Shown here in pieces: positions 17,095 through 27,100 of a stretch of DNA of 45,677 nucleotides. The translations under genes and the position numbers were made by a program. The first letter of the stretch is position 1, and the number at the start of each line of letters is the position of its first letter. Origin of the DNA: an uncultured Bacteroidales bacterium (GTDB lineage Bacteria; Bacteroidota; Bacteroidia; Bacteroidales; UBA932); assembly GCA_945948555.1 (NCBI GenBank), contig CAMFBM010000019.1, positions 1 to 45,677 on the forward strand, in the 5' to 3' direction. Under the pieces are notes generated by a model. That model did not search any database. It was given only the letters and a program-made list of their open reading frames with translations, and was not told the DNA's origin.

Positions 17095-18918
17095 TTATCT
17101 TTTCAAAACCATCTTTACCATGGCGGTGCATTTTTCTCCCGCCGGGACAACAAAGTCAAAGCCCAAACGGCAAGTTCCTTCATTGGGATAATCATATTCG
17201 TGTACAGGAGCATTGTCCTTTACAAAAAGAGAGACCTCGCAGGAGGAGATTACTTCCACTCTCATTTCCTTCCCGTTTTTTTTCAGGGAAAATGAACGCG
17301 GGGCAATCATTTCCACATCTGCAGGAGTACACATAGTCCAGCGCATCGGGACATCTGAGATTCCGGCGGTGATTTCGTCACACACGCACAATTCCCCGCT
17401 CCCAACGGCGGTGACTGTCCTCAGGGCACTGTCAACATAGGGAGCAAGAGTCTCAGACAGATTCACAACGGCTCCGTGCCGATTTCTTCCGGATATCACT
17501 TTCACAATTTCGGCCTTTCCGTTCACATTATGTTCTGCGCCGGCAACGGTCAGAGTGTTGTGTGAAGTGCTTCCTATGCGGAAAACCTGCCATCTCTGTG
17601 AACCCTGTGTCATATTCCACAAATCAACCCCTTTCGATTCAAGAGAATAGTAGTTCTGCATCCCCAGGTCCACGGCCCAGCGTACTCCTGCATTCTCGTA
17701 AATGAAAGAGCCGGCATCCATATGGGCGTGGGAGAAGGATGCCACACCTCCCTTTACGCCGAGATAAACGTCATCCGGACTGTCCCATCCGGAACGATAG
17801 ATATACAGAGGGTTGACTCCTGCGTTGTACCACTGGTTCTGCTTCGGAGCCCTGACCCTTGACAAATCCACACGGGAAGCCAGAATCGGAAGCAGAGGCA
17901 GAAAACGATCCTCTTCGTACTCGCCGAAAACCAGTGAAGGATTCTTGAGATTCTCCATTTCGAGATACAGCAACGACGGATCATCGTTCTTTTGCGCGAA
18001 CCAGAACTGCACAATGTTGCTATAGGCAGTGGGATTGGCATCATAGAAATTGAAACAGTTTCCCGAAGGGGCAGTCATAAACTGTACAAAACGCGCTGTG
18101 TTCAGAAAACCCGGAGATTCATTCAGGCCCTCATCAGTGCCTATGGCAGTTTCAAGCGCATCATTGAGCAAGACCTGATAGGTAGTACCGTAGTTCCAGT
18201 ACTGATAGCCTTCCGGATACGCCCCGTCCGGAGCATAATTTTCAAGAACAAGACCTATTGAGGAAAGGGCATTGTCAACAATCTCACGTGCAATTTCCGG
18301 TTCATCCTCGCAGATGGCAAGAGCAGCACAGACCAGTCCTCCGTTGCAGACCTGGTTCCAGTTGTTCCTTGAACGGTAGAACCACATACTACCGTTCCCG
18401 GCCGCCCTCAGTCCTTTGTTTACAATGGCTTCACGAATTGTCTCCCGGCTCTCCGCAGACAACTCGCCGTACAGCCAGTCGTAGCCGAGTGCAAGCCCCC
18501 AGCACATCTCACCGACATCAAGAAAGTGGCCAGGGTTCCAATCTGAAAAAGAGCAGGCAGCCAGCATCTCAGCCTCTGCGCGCCTGAAATACTCCCTGTT
18601 TCCGGTCATTCTGAACGCATAGGACAGATAGAACACCCTTTTGAGCACTGTTCTTGAAACGGCAAGAAGTCTCTTCCCTTCCATCTGTCTGGTGGACACG
18701 GGCTGGGAGAGGGTCTCATCGCAGTAATCCAGGATTCTCTGATGAAAGGCACGGATTGAAGGACAGGCATCAAGCATAGAAGACACGGCCTTCTCCTCCC
18801 CCGAGTGCAGATACAAACGCGGATGGTCACACACCCTGCTGAAATCGACGGTATTTCCGGCACTCACGAGAACCGGTGCCAGGGACAGGACAGTTAATAT
18901 TGTAAGTAATTTCTTCAT
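17095..18918 (-). CDS. heparinase II/III-type polysaccharide lyase, secreted
   Basis: The 607-residue protein shares domain order and many motifs with the adjacent lyase: HPRLYLHSGEE near the N-terminus, NNWNQVCNGGLVCA, EGYQYWNYGTTYQ, and in the C-terminal beta domain FSHAHMDAGSF (His397 and His399) and VRWAVDLGMQNY. The signal peptide (MKKLLTILTVLSLAPVLVSAG) lacks a lipobox cysteine, so this copy is probably soluble in the periplasm whereas its paralog is membrane-anchored. That division would suit initial cleavage outside and finishing inside. It lies 11 bp after susD. The N-terminal extension encoded from 18933 overlaps susD and is not used. Substrate is not determinable here. Confidence 0.87.
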   Translation of the reverse strand: MKKLLTILTVLSLAPVLVSAGNTVDFSRVCDHPRLYLHSGEEKAVSSMLDACPSIRAFHQRILDYCDETLSQPVSTRQMEGKRLLAVSRTVLKRVFYLSYAFRMTGNREYFRRAEAEMLAACSFSDWNPGHFLDVGEMCWGLALGYDWLYGELSAESRETIREAIVNKGLRAAGNGSMWFYRSRNNWNQVCNGGLVCAALAICEDEPEIAREIVDNALSSIGLVLENYAPDGAYPEGYQYWNYGTTYQVLLNDALETAIGTDEGLNESPGFLNTARFVQFMTAPSGNCFNFYDANPTAYSNIVQFWFAQKNDDPSLLYLEMENLKNPSLVFGEYEEDRFLPLLPILASRVDLSRVRAPKQNQWYNAGVNPLYIYRSGWDSPDDVYLGVKGGVASFSHAHMDAGSFIYENAGVRWAVDLGMQNYYSLESKGVDLWNMTQGSQRWQVFRIGSTSHNTLTVAGAEHNVNGKAEIVKVISGRNRHGAVVNLSETLAPYVDSALRTVTAVGSGELCVCDEITAGISDVPMRWTMCTPADVEMIAPRSFSLKKNGKEMRVEVISSCEVSLFVKDNAPVHEYDYPNEGTCRLGFDFVVPAGEKCTAMVKMVLKR

Positions 18919-18929
18919 TTTCAAATAAC

Positions 18930-20726
18930 TCAATAGTTCCAGCCCGGAGTAGGTTCCAGATTAGGATTGCGCTGGGTCTCCACAAGAGGAACCGGCCAGA
19001 TTGTCATATTATCCTTATAGTAATATTTGATCCATATTCTTCCCCACATCGCCTTAAGGCCTCCGTTCTCCACACCGGAAATGAATTTAGTGTCCTTGTA
19101 TGTCCCCCATCTGACTTCATCGAAATAATTGACTCCTTCAAGGCACAGTTCAACACGACGTTCATACCTGATTTTTTCCCTGACCGCATCCTGATCACCG
19201 GTAACTTCCGGCATACCGGCACGCAGACGGATTTCGTTGACAAGGGCTATTGCCTCATCAGTCTTCCCCTGTTCATTCAAAGCCTCCGCAAGCATCAGAT
19301 GCACATCCGTGTACCTGATCAGAGGCCAGTCGCATTTGCACTGGGTACGTGACGGGATGCGATTCTTTTCAGTTTCATTATATTTTCTCCACATATAGAA
19401 CCAGGCCCCGACCTTGCACTTGTCGTGGTACACGTCACCACCGTCAGCTCCTCTGGTCGTTCTGTCATAAGGATAGGCAAAAACCTTGTTGAGTTGCGGC
19501 TCACCATTGTTGTGAACCGGAGAATAGCAGTTCATCACGGAATATGGAGTCCATACAGACAATTTCAGACGCGGGTCACGGCCCTCGTATGCAGCCTTGA
19601 TTCTCTCTTCGTTACCGTCAGGGAGATAATATTTGGAAATGATGTCAGCTCCAATCCGGTTCACTGCATTGGAATACTCCACAGGGCTGAAGGTCTCCAG
19701 ATGATTCCTGAGGAAAAACACCTCTCTCTGACTCCATTTGATTTTATTCCAGTCTTCCAGGCCCGGCACACGCGTCCACGAAAAAGGAGTGCCGTCCGCA
19801 TTGGTATAGGTGTCCACAAAATCAGGATTCGGAAGCAGTTCGGTCCAACCGTCATAATGGTCGCGTGCTCCAATCATTAACTGAAGATTGTCACTGTAAC
19901 CTGTCGTCTCGTCAAACTGAAGGGGGAAAATCATTTCCCGGCTTTTCTCGTTTTCGAATTTAAACAGTTCTCCCCATTCTCCTTCCCAGAGCCCGTAACC
20001 GCAATCCTTTACCTTTGCAAGATCCTCCGCTGCCTTTTCATAATCTTTCATCCACATATAAATCTGCCCTCTCAGGGCGTAGGCGGCACCTCTGGAAGGA
20101 CGTCCGTAATCCGTCGTTAGAGTATTGTCGTAAATATATTTGTTCTCAATGCAGAATGTAAGATCTTCAATACACAGAGCCCAGACCTGCTCCGCCGTGG
20201 AAGTCCCACGATATGCCTCACTGCTCTCAACAGGTTCCGTATATACAGGTACTCCACGAAAGAACATATTGAGCCTGTGATAGAAGAAGGCACGGAGAAA
20301 CCTTGCCTCGCACATCATACGGTTATACTTGTCTTCCGACAGGCCTGCCTTATGAAGATTGGCAATGGCATCGTTGCATCTGTGGATTCCGTCGTAGCCG
20401 AATTTCCACTCTTTTTCAATCCAGATATTTCCGGCAAGAAGCGCCGTATTGGTCAGGGTCGGTATTGAAAGAAAATATCCCGATGTGAAACCGAGAGCCT
20501 CGGCACCCTGTCTGTTCAGACCGGTAACTGAAGACTTGTTCGGGTCGGTATTGTTGATATCCTTGTTGTAGAACACATCATAGATGCCGTTGATACCGTT
20601 TTCTGCCAGTTCCTCCGTAGTCCACATATTTCCGGACACGATTGCATCACCGGGCACAGTGTCGAGAAAACTACATCCGGAAACTGCAAAATATGCAACC
20701 AACGTGAAAATTATCGTCTTTTTCAT
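18930..20726 (-). CDS. SusD/RagB-family glycan-binding lipoprotein
   Basis: SusD proteins form the lid on the SusC transporter and capture glycan at the outer surface. The 598-residue product has a lipoprotein signal (MKKTIIFTLVAYFAVSGC, cysteine 18) followed by FLDTVPGD, the classic SusD opening. TPR-like features follow (ARFLRAFFYHRLN, ALRGQIYMWMKDYEKAAEDL), and late motifs LIRYTDVHLMLAEALNE and YERRVELCLEG are present. It starts 6 bp after the susC stop, the normal arrangement. The family name is certain; the bound glycan is inferred to be the substrate of the two lyases downstream. Confidence 0.95.
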   Translation of the reverse strand: MKKTIIFTLVAYFAVSGCSFLDTVPGDAIVSGNMWTTEELAENGINGIYDVFYNKDINNTDPNKSSVTGLNRQGAEALGFTSGYFLSIPTLTNTALLAGNIWIEKEWKFGYDGIHRCNDAIANLHKAGLSEDKYNRMMCEARFLRAFFYHRLNMFFRGVPVYTEPVESSEAYRGTSTAEQVWALCIEDLTFCIENKYIYDNTLTTDYGRPSRGAAYALRGQIYMWMKDYEKAAEDLAKVKDCGYGLWEGEWGELFKFENEKSREMIFPLQFDETTGYSDNLQLMIGARDHYDGWTELLPNPDFVDTYTNADGTPFSWTRVPGLEDWNKIKWSQREVFFLRNHLETFSPVEYSNAVNRIGADIISKYYLPDGNEERIKAAYEGRDPRLKLSVWTPYSVMNCYSPVHNNGEPQLNKVFAYPYDRTTRGADGGDVYHDKCKVGAWFYMWRKYNETEKNRIPSRTQCKCDWPLIRYTDVHLMLAEALNEQGKTDEAIALVNEIRLRAGMPEVTGDQDAVREKIRYERRVELCLEGVNYFDEVRWGTYKDTKFISGVENGGLKAMWGRIWIKYYYKDNMTIWPVPLVETQRNPNLEPTPGWNY

Positions 20727-20732
20727 TCCAGT

Positions 20733-23700
20733 TTAGAAAGTAAGGTTCAATCCTATTGTATATTGTCTTGTCAGAGGATAGGTGACGGCCGAACCAATCT
20801 CCGGATCCAGTCCCGGATAAGATGTAATTGTCAACAGGTTCTCAGCCGACAGATATAACCTGAGTTTTGAAATGGCGGCTTTCTTTGAAATTTTTGAAGG
20901 AAGAGTATAACCCACCTGAATATTCTTGAGCTTGAGGTAGTCGCCTTTGTATGCCCAGAACTCACTCATTGCAGAATTGTCGCGTTCAGAGTCGATACTA
21001 AGCCGGGGATAAGTAGCATTGATATTGGTACGCGGGTCTGAAGGATTCTGATAATCATAGAAATAGTGGTCATCGGCCACCCTCCTGCTGATACCGTAGC
21101 CATTTTTTACACGCACTCCGTTATATATTTCATTGTGCCAGTATATGTCAAAACCCGCACAACCGGCCCAGAGCATATAAAAATCCACCCCTTTATAAGC
21201 GAGCGAAATATTGAGACCGAAATTATAGCGTGGAAGACTTGAACGTCCGGTAAAATTCATATCGTTGGAGTCCCCATAATTGCGGTTTCCGTTCAAATCA
21301 TCGTAAATCAGGTCTCCATACCAGAGTTGATCGGGCGAGACCGTGCTCCTCCCGCTGAATGTATAGCCCTCTGCCATCATTGCACGCACCCAATTCAAGT
21401 CGGCTTCCGTCCTTATTATGCCGTCCCTCGGACCATCGTGGATGTCCGGGACTCCTCCGGCGTAATTGCCGGTACCTCTGTAAAGTTTTCTCAGATACAT
21501 CTCTCCGAGAAGACGGCCCTCGGTTATGACACCTCCGAAACCACTTTGCGCGACTTCACCATAATTGTTCTCGAAGGCAATCGGATTGCCTTTATCATCA
21601 TAGGTCCAGTACCTTTCCAATTCGCCCTTGTATTTAGTGACCCTGTTGTCGTTGAAAGAGAAATTGCCCTGGATACTATAAGAGAAGTCCTTGTAGCTGT
21701 CCCTCCACCCGAGTGACAATTCGACACCCTTATTGTTCACCTCTGCAATGTTTGCAGTGGCAGGTGTCACATTTCCCATTGTAATAGGAATGGACGGAGC
21801 GTAAAGAATGCCGGAAGTATGCTTGTTGTAAAGTTCCAGTTCGCCAGTCAGCCGGTTGTCGAAAAAGCCGAAATCGAAGCCAAGATTGGTTGTTGTGGTG
21901 CTTTCCCAGGAGAGTTTATCATTACCGAGTTTTGAAATGGCGAAGCCGGAAGACGGAATACCTCCGATCACAACCTTATTGGAAGAATACGTGTCCTGCC
22001 AGTCATAGTTTCCGGAAGCATTATTGCCCAGCATTCCCCAAGACCCTCTTATTTTAAAATAACTGAGCCAGCGGGAGGCAAAATCCATAAACGGTTCCTT
22101 TGCGAGATTCCAGCCAACAGAGAAAGACGGGAAATATCCCCACCTTCTTGCCGGAGAGAAACGCGATGAGCCGTCCACACGAAGATTCGCCTCAAACAGG
22201 TATTTGTTGCGCCAGGCATAGTTCACACGGCCAAAGAATGACATTAGGGACCAGGAAGCCGAAGAACTGTTCGAGGACTTCAGTTCCGCAGCCGTGTTGA
22301 GTTCTGTCAGTTCCCAGGATGACATTCCCTTTTTGCTGACATCGAACTGACTGCTCCGGTAACTAGACGTAGTAAAACCGGCAAGAATTGCTATGTCGTG
22401 GTCCTTTGCCACGGTCAAATTGTAACGGGCAAGGATTTCCGTATTGATTCTCTGCCGCTTGACAGATTTGTTGTAGATGGTAGATTCACTGAGGGCACTC
22501 TCAGTGTATCTGGTGTTGGTGACATAGTTCCAGGTACCGTTCGGGAAGCCGTAAGTGTTGTAATCATTCCAATCAGGGGAATAATTGGCCGTCCCCTCGA
22601 TTGACAACCCCTTTACGGGTTTCAGAATCAAATACAGGGATATGTTGCTTTTGAAATTCTTGTTATCACCGCGTCGGCCCATCTGCTGGAAGATGTTATT
22701 GGGAGAATTTTCTTCCGATGCAGCCGCAATCCCCCATTTGTTGTCCTCGCCCGGATAAAAACCCGGAGTAGTCATCCCGATATATTCAAAACAGCGGCTT
22801 ATATTTGTCACGCCAGTCCTTGAGCGCAGAACATTTACGCGGGCACCAAGAGACATCCAATTGAACACTTTTGCTTCCAGATTGGTTCTGAACTGGATTT
22901 GTCTGTAACCCGAGTCCATTCCCTTGTTGTTCATAATACCGTCAGTATCAACATATCCGAGAGACAGATAATAATTCACCCTATCGCTGCTGCCGGACAC
23001 GGAAAGATTGTGTTTCTGAGTAAATCCCGTGGAAACCAGCTCCGCAAACCAATCTGTATTCGGATAAGCCATATAATTCGGTACACCATACTCATTAAGA
23101 CCATTCGGGTCCTGGGCGGCAGCGCGCCATTTGTCTATGGTTGACTGGTTGAAAACAGGTGTTGATTCGACGTTCAGTGCTCCTTCATTTATGAGCTCCA
23201 TATGTCGGGCATAGTCGCTGACAAAGGACAGGCTATTCTGGGCTGAAAGGAAAGAACCGCTGAAAGTATAGTTGACACTGGGTTTTCCTGAACCGCTCCT
23301 GGTGGTGACCAGAATCACTCCGTTTGCGGCACGGGATCCGTAGATGGCAGCTGAAGCAGCATCCTTCAGAATCGTTATACTGGCAATGTCTTCAGTATTG
23401 ACTGCATCCATATCCCATTCTATGCCGTCCACAAGTACCAGGGGAGAATTGGAATTGAGTGTTCCGTTACCTCTTATTGTAATGGATGCCCCACTGCTAC
23501 CTGGCTGACCTGAAGACTGCTGCACAGTCATTCCGGGAGACATACCGGCCAGAACACTTGAAGCATTGAGAGTTGCACGTCCCGAAATCGCATCGTCAAA
23601 TTTCACCGTAGAAACAGCACCGGTCATATTTGCCTTCTTCTGTACACCGTATCCGACTACCACGGACTCCGACAACTGATCTATCTGGGCATTAAGAACG

Positions 23701-23981
23701 GCATCATATACTCCGGCTGCAGAGATATGGATTATATAAGGTTGAAAACCCAGGAGATTAAACTCGATGTCCGCCTCATCCCTGACGGACATCGAATACT
23801 TCCCTTCTGCATCGGATATGGTAAAATCAGAGGTCCCGTCAGCATAGGTTGCAATGACCGTGACTGCTATCAATGGTTCAGCAGCCCCGTCAGTGATTTT
23901 TCCCGAGATCACAAACGGCTTGGCCACGACAGTGGAAGCGGCAAGAAGACACAGAATAAGACAGATTAATTTTTGTTTCAT
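20733..23981 (-). CDS. SusC/RagA-family TonB-linked outer membrane transporter
   Basis: The 1082-residue protein imports oligosaccharides across the outer membrane, powered by TonB. It has a signal peptide (MKQKLICLILCLLAASTVVAK) and a carboxypeptidase-regulatory-like domain (about 22-100, FVISGKITDGAAEPL). The SusC plug follows (VVGYGVQKKANMTG; LVLVDGIEWDMDAVN; KDAASAAIYGSRAANGVILV), then the 22-strand barrel ending in TIGLNLTF. The start gives the signal peptide directly; an upstream in-frame ATG at 24047 would overlap the promoter region. A divergent regulator gene begins 124 bp away, as is usual for polysaccharide loci. Confidence 0.96.
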   Translation of the reverse strand: MKQKLICLILCLLAASTVVAKPFVISGKITDGAAEPLIAVTVIATYADGTSDFTISDAEGKYSMSVRDEADIEFNLLGFQPYIIHISAAGVYDAVLNAQIDQLSESVVVGYGVQKKANMTGAVSTVKFDDAISGRATLNASSVLAGMSPGMTVQQSSGQPGSSGASITIRGNGTLNSNSPLVLVDGIEWDMDAVNTEDIASITILKDAASAAIYGSRAANGVILVTTRSGSGKPSVNYTFSGSFLSAQNSLSFVSDYARHMELINEGALNVESTPVFNQSTIDKWRAAAQDPNGLNEYGVPNYMAYPNTDWFAELVSTGFTQKHNLSVSGSSDRVNYYLSLGYVDTDGIMNNKGMDSGYRQIQFRTNLEAKVFNWMSLGARVNVLRSRTGVTNISRCFEYIGMTTPGFYPGEDNKWGIAAASEENSPNNIFQQMGRRGDNKNFKSNISLYLILKPVKGLSIEGTANYSPDWNDYNTYGFPNGTWNYVTNTRYTESALSESTIYNKSVKRQRINTEILARYNLTVAKDHDIAILAGFTTSSYRSSQFDVSKKGMSSWELTELNTAAELKSSNSSSASWSLMSFFGRVNYAWRNKYLFEANLRVDGSSRFSPARRWGYFPSFSVGWNLAKEPFMDFASRWLSYFKIRGSWGMLGNNASGNYDWQDTYSSNKVVIGGIPSSGFAISKLGNDKLSWESTTTTNLGFDFGFFDNRLTGELELYNKHTSGILYAPSIPITMGNVTPATANIAEVNNKGVELSLGWRDSYKDFSYSIQGNFSFNDNRVTKYKGELERYWTYDDKGNPIAFENNYGEVAQSGFGGVITEGRLLGEMYLRKLYRGTGNYAGGVPDIHDGPRDGIIRTEADLNWVRAMMAEGYTFSGRSTVSPDQLWYGDLIYDDLNGNRNYGDSNDMNFTGRSSLPRYNFGLNISLAYKGVDFYMLWAGCAGFDIYWHNEIYNGVRVKNGYGISRRVADDHYFYDYQNPSDPRTNINATYPRLSIDSERDNSAMSEFWAYKGDYLKLKNIQVGYTLPSKISKKAAISKLRLYLSAENLLTITSYPGLDPEIGSAVTYPLTRQYTIGLNLTF

Positions 23982-24012
23982 AACAATTATGCGGCTATAA
24001 CTTTTTTCAAGG

Positions 24013-24020
24013 CAAAAATA
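24013..24020 (-). promoter_or_regulatory. putative susC operon promoter (-7 element)
   Basis: Minus-strand TATTTTTG matches TAnnTTTG exactly. The -33 position is poor, as expected where an activator such as the neighbouring hybrid two-component system is needed. The start would lie near 24006, giving a leader of about 25 nt. Confidence 0.5.
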
Positions 24021-24074
24021 CTCTGTATTGACCAGTAAATTCAGCACAAATCGTTCATTTTATAATAAAATTGT

Positions 24075-24082
24075 TATATTTG
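24075..24082 (+). promoter_or_regulatory. putative promoter of the hybrid two-component gene
   Basis: TATATTTG matches TAnnTTTG exactly and would start transcription about 17 nt before the ATG at 24106. It faces away from the susC promoter; the two -7 elements are 54 bp apart, so one short segment serves both genes. Confidence 0.5.
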
Positions 24083-24105
24083 GAGCATTATTCAGTACAA
24101 TTTCA

Positions 24106-27100
24106 ATGAAGAAGATCATTTTTATCCTGTTCCTGTCAAGCTTTTCAATCCTCATTCAGGCTCAGATACTGACAAGCCCGAGGATATACGATGTAAATGA
24201 TGGACTATCTGACAACACGGTCAGAACCATTCTTCAGGACGGGAGAGGGTACATATATTTTGGGACCAAAGACGGAGTTCACAGACTGGGGACAGGAGAA
24301 GTTAGGCACCTTCGGGCAACCTCGCAAACAGGTGCAGTCACGACAATGAATACCAACAAGCTTCTTTTACACAAAACCGAAGGACTGATGTGGGTCGCTA
24401 CAATGAACGGCCTATTTCTGCTCGACCTGACTACAGAAAAAGTGACTGAGTCCACCACCCTTTTCGGAACAGAAGAACTGAAAGGAATCCATATATTGGA
24501 TATCTGCTATGACAATGACGGTCTGTTGTGGATAGCAGGAAGCAATAACCTTTTCTCCTGGGACGGGAGCAGCCTGATCAAGTATTCTCTCGGCAACAGC
24601 AGCAACAAAGCACCAGATGGAGACACAAAAGCCATACTGATGGAATCGGATGGGGATATGTGGTTTGGAACCACTAAAGGGATTGCACTGTACCACAAGA
24701 ATATCGGTCGTTTTTCATCCCACAGATGGTGGACGGACGGTAAGAAGAAAGATCACGAGGTAACGGCAATGTTCGAGGATTCCGATGGGGGCATCTGGAT
24801 TGGAACGCAGGGCGACGGGCTTTTCAAGGTGGACAGGCTGACGGCAGAATTCACACAGATTGAGGTACCCTCCCTGTCCGGGAGCAACACCTGGATACGG
24901 ACAATACACCAGGAAAATCCCGGTTCCATCCTGCTCGGCACAGAAGACGGACTCTTCAGTGTTGACACAGAAACAATGGAAGTAAGTCACGCGGACAATC
25001 TCGGTCGAATTGCAATTTATTGTTTCTTCCACGACTACGAAGGAGGGCTGTGGATTGGAACATATTTCAAGGGGGCGATGTATTTTTCTCCGCAAAGTCG
25101 CGGAATACAAAGTTTTTCTGAATCCAGGATGTCCACGTCAATCAAAGGAAACGCAATAAGCCAGTTCTGCGAAGACAGCAACGGGAAAATATGGGTGGCA
25201 ACCGAAGACAGCGGACTGAATATGTTCGACCCGAAAAACGGAGTTTTCACATCTTACCAGGCAGGCAGCGATTCCGGGTCACTTTCCAGCAACAACATAC
25301 ACTCGCTGATGCTTGACGGGCAACACCTGTGGATAGGAACATTTTCCAAAGGCATAGACATAATGGACATTCACAGCGGCAAAGTCATACGGAATTATAA
25401 CACGGGCAACTGTTCACTTGCAAGCAACTTCATCTACAGCATACTCAAGGCCTCTGACGGGAAAATCTATGCAGGAGGGTGGAACTGTCTGTCCGTATAC
25501 GACACGACCGGACAATTTTCCTCAATCAGGGAATTTGACAAGAATTTCGTCTATGACCTGCATGAAGACACTGACGGCAGAATCTGGATTGCCACAAAGG
25601 AGAACGGTGTCTTTCGGATGAACAACGGTTCATTGGAGCATTTCCAGCACAATCCAGAAGACAGCACGTCAATAGGCAGCAGAAACATTTACCGGATTTT
25701 TGAAGACAGGAAAGGAAGACTATGGTTTGCTATGGAAGGAGGCATTTCTTGTTTCGAGGAAGAAACGGAAACTTTTGAGAATCATATAGGCAAACAGCAA
25801 ATAATAATCTACGGAATCCTGGACGACGCCACAGGAAATCTCTATCTGTCAAGCAATATCGGACTGTTCCGGTACAACCCAGACAGCCATAGGTCAGAAC
25901 TCTACAATCAGGAAGACGGACTTCAGAGCAACCATTTCAACTTCCGCTCCTCCTTGTCTGCATCCGACGGGCAAATGTATTTCGGAGGGCTGAACGGATT
26001 CAGCCGCTTTCTTCCGGAAAATCTTCAGAAGAACAAAGTGGCCCCAAAAGCAAACATTTCCTATGTCGTACTGCACACTGCCGACTCGCAGGAAAGCGGC
26101 ATCACTCTGAAACCCGATGACAGACTTACGATTGATGCCAACGTAACCGCATTTGACGTACACTTCGACTGCCTGAGCTATGCTGCACCGTCCAGAAACC
26201 GGTTTTTCTACCGGCTCACCGGGCTTAACGACAATTGGATTGTAACAGACAAAAGCACAGTGTCTTTCTTCGACCTCCCGGCAGGAAAATATAAGCTTGA
26301 AATGAAAGCTGAGAGCAATGACAGTGTGTGGAGCAGGGATCTTTGCACACTCAACCTGAGGATTCGCGCTCCGTGGTACTCCAGCATAACCGCCAAAATA
26401 ACATACACATTACTTATCCTCTTATTATCTGCTCTCTTCATACACATCTGGGTCAGAAGGCGCAGAGCCGAGATGCTTCTTGAAAGCGAAGAGAAGAAAA
26501 TGGATGTAGAGAAACAGGCCTTCCAATCCAAAATCCAGTTTTTCACCAATGTGGCACACGACATCAAGACTCCGCTGACTCTCATCAAGGCTCCACTGGA
26601 GATTGTAATGCGGGACAGGGAATGGAACAAGAGAACCGAGGAGAATCTGGAACTAATCCGTCAGAACACCCAGCGACTGACGGAACTTGTCGTGCAGTTG
26701 CTGAACTTCCGCAGGATTGACAGTGACAACTACAAGCCCGAATTCCGGCGCATTAACATCAATGCATTCATTGAAGACCTTGTGAGATGTTTCAACTCCA
26801 ACAAGAGAATAAAAATCGTTTCCGTCTTGCCGGAAAAGGATTTGGAATGGGTGGCAGACAAACAGATTCTCACCAAAATAATCAGCAATCTTCTGTCAAA
26901 CGGCGTAAAATACTCACGATCAACAGTAAGCATCAGTGCTTCCATTGTAAACTCTGTTCTAAAGCTGCGTGTCAGTGACGACGGTCCCGGAATCCCTGAA
27001 GGAGAAGCGAAGAAAATCTTCGACCCGTTCTACAGGATTTCATCGACCAGTGAGAAACCAGGATTCGGCATAGGACTCAGCATGGTCAAGATGCTGGTTG

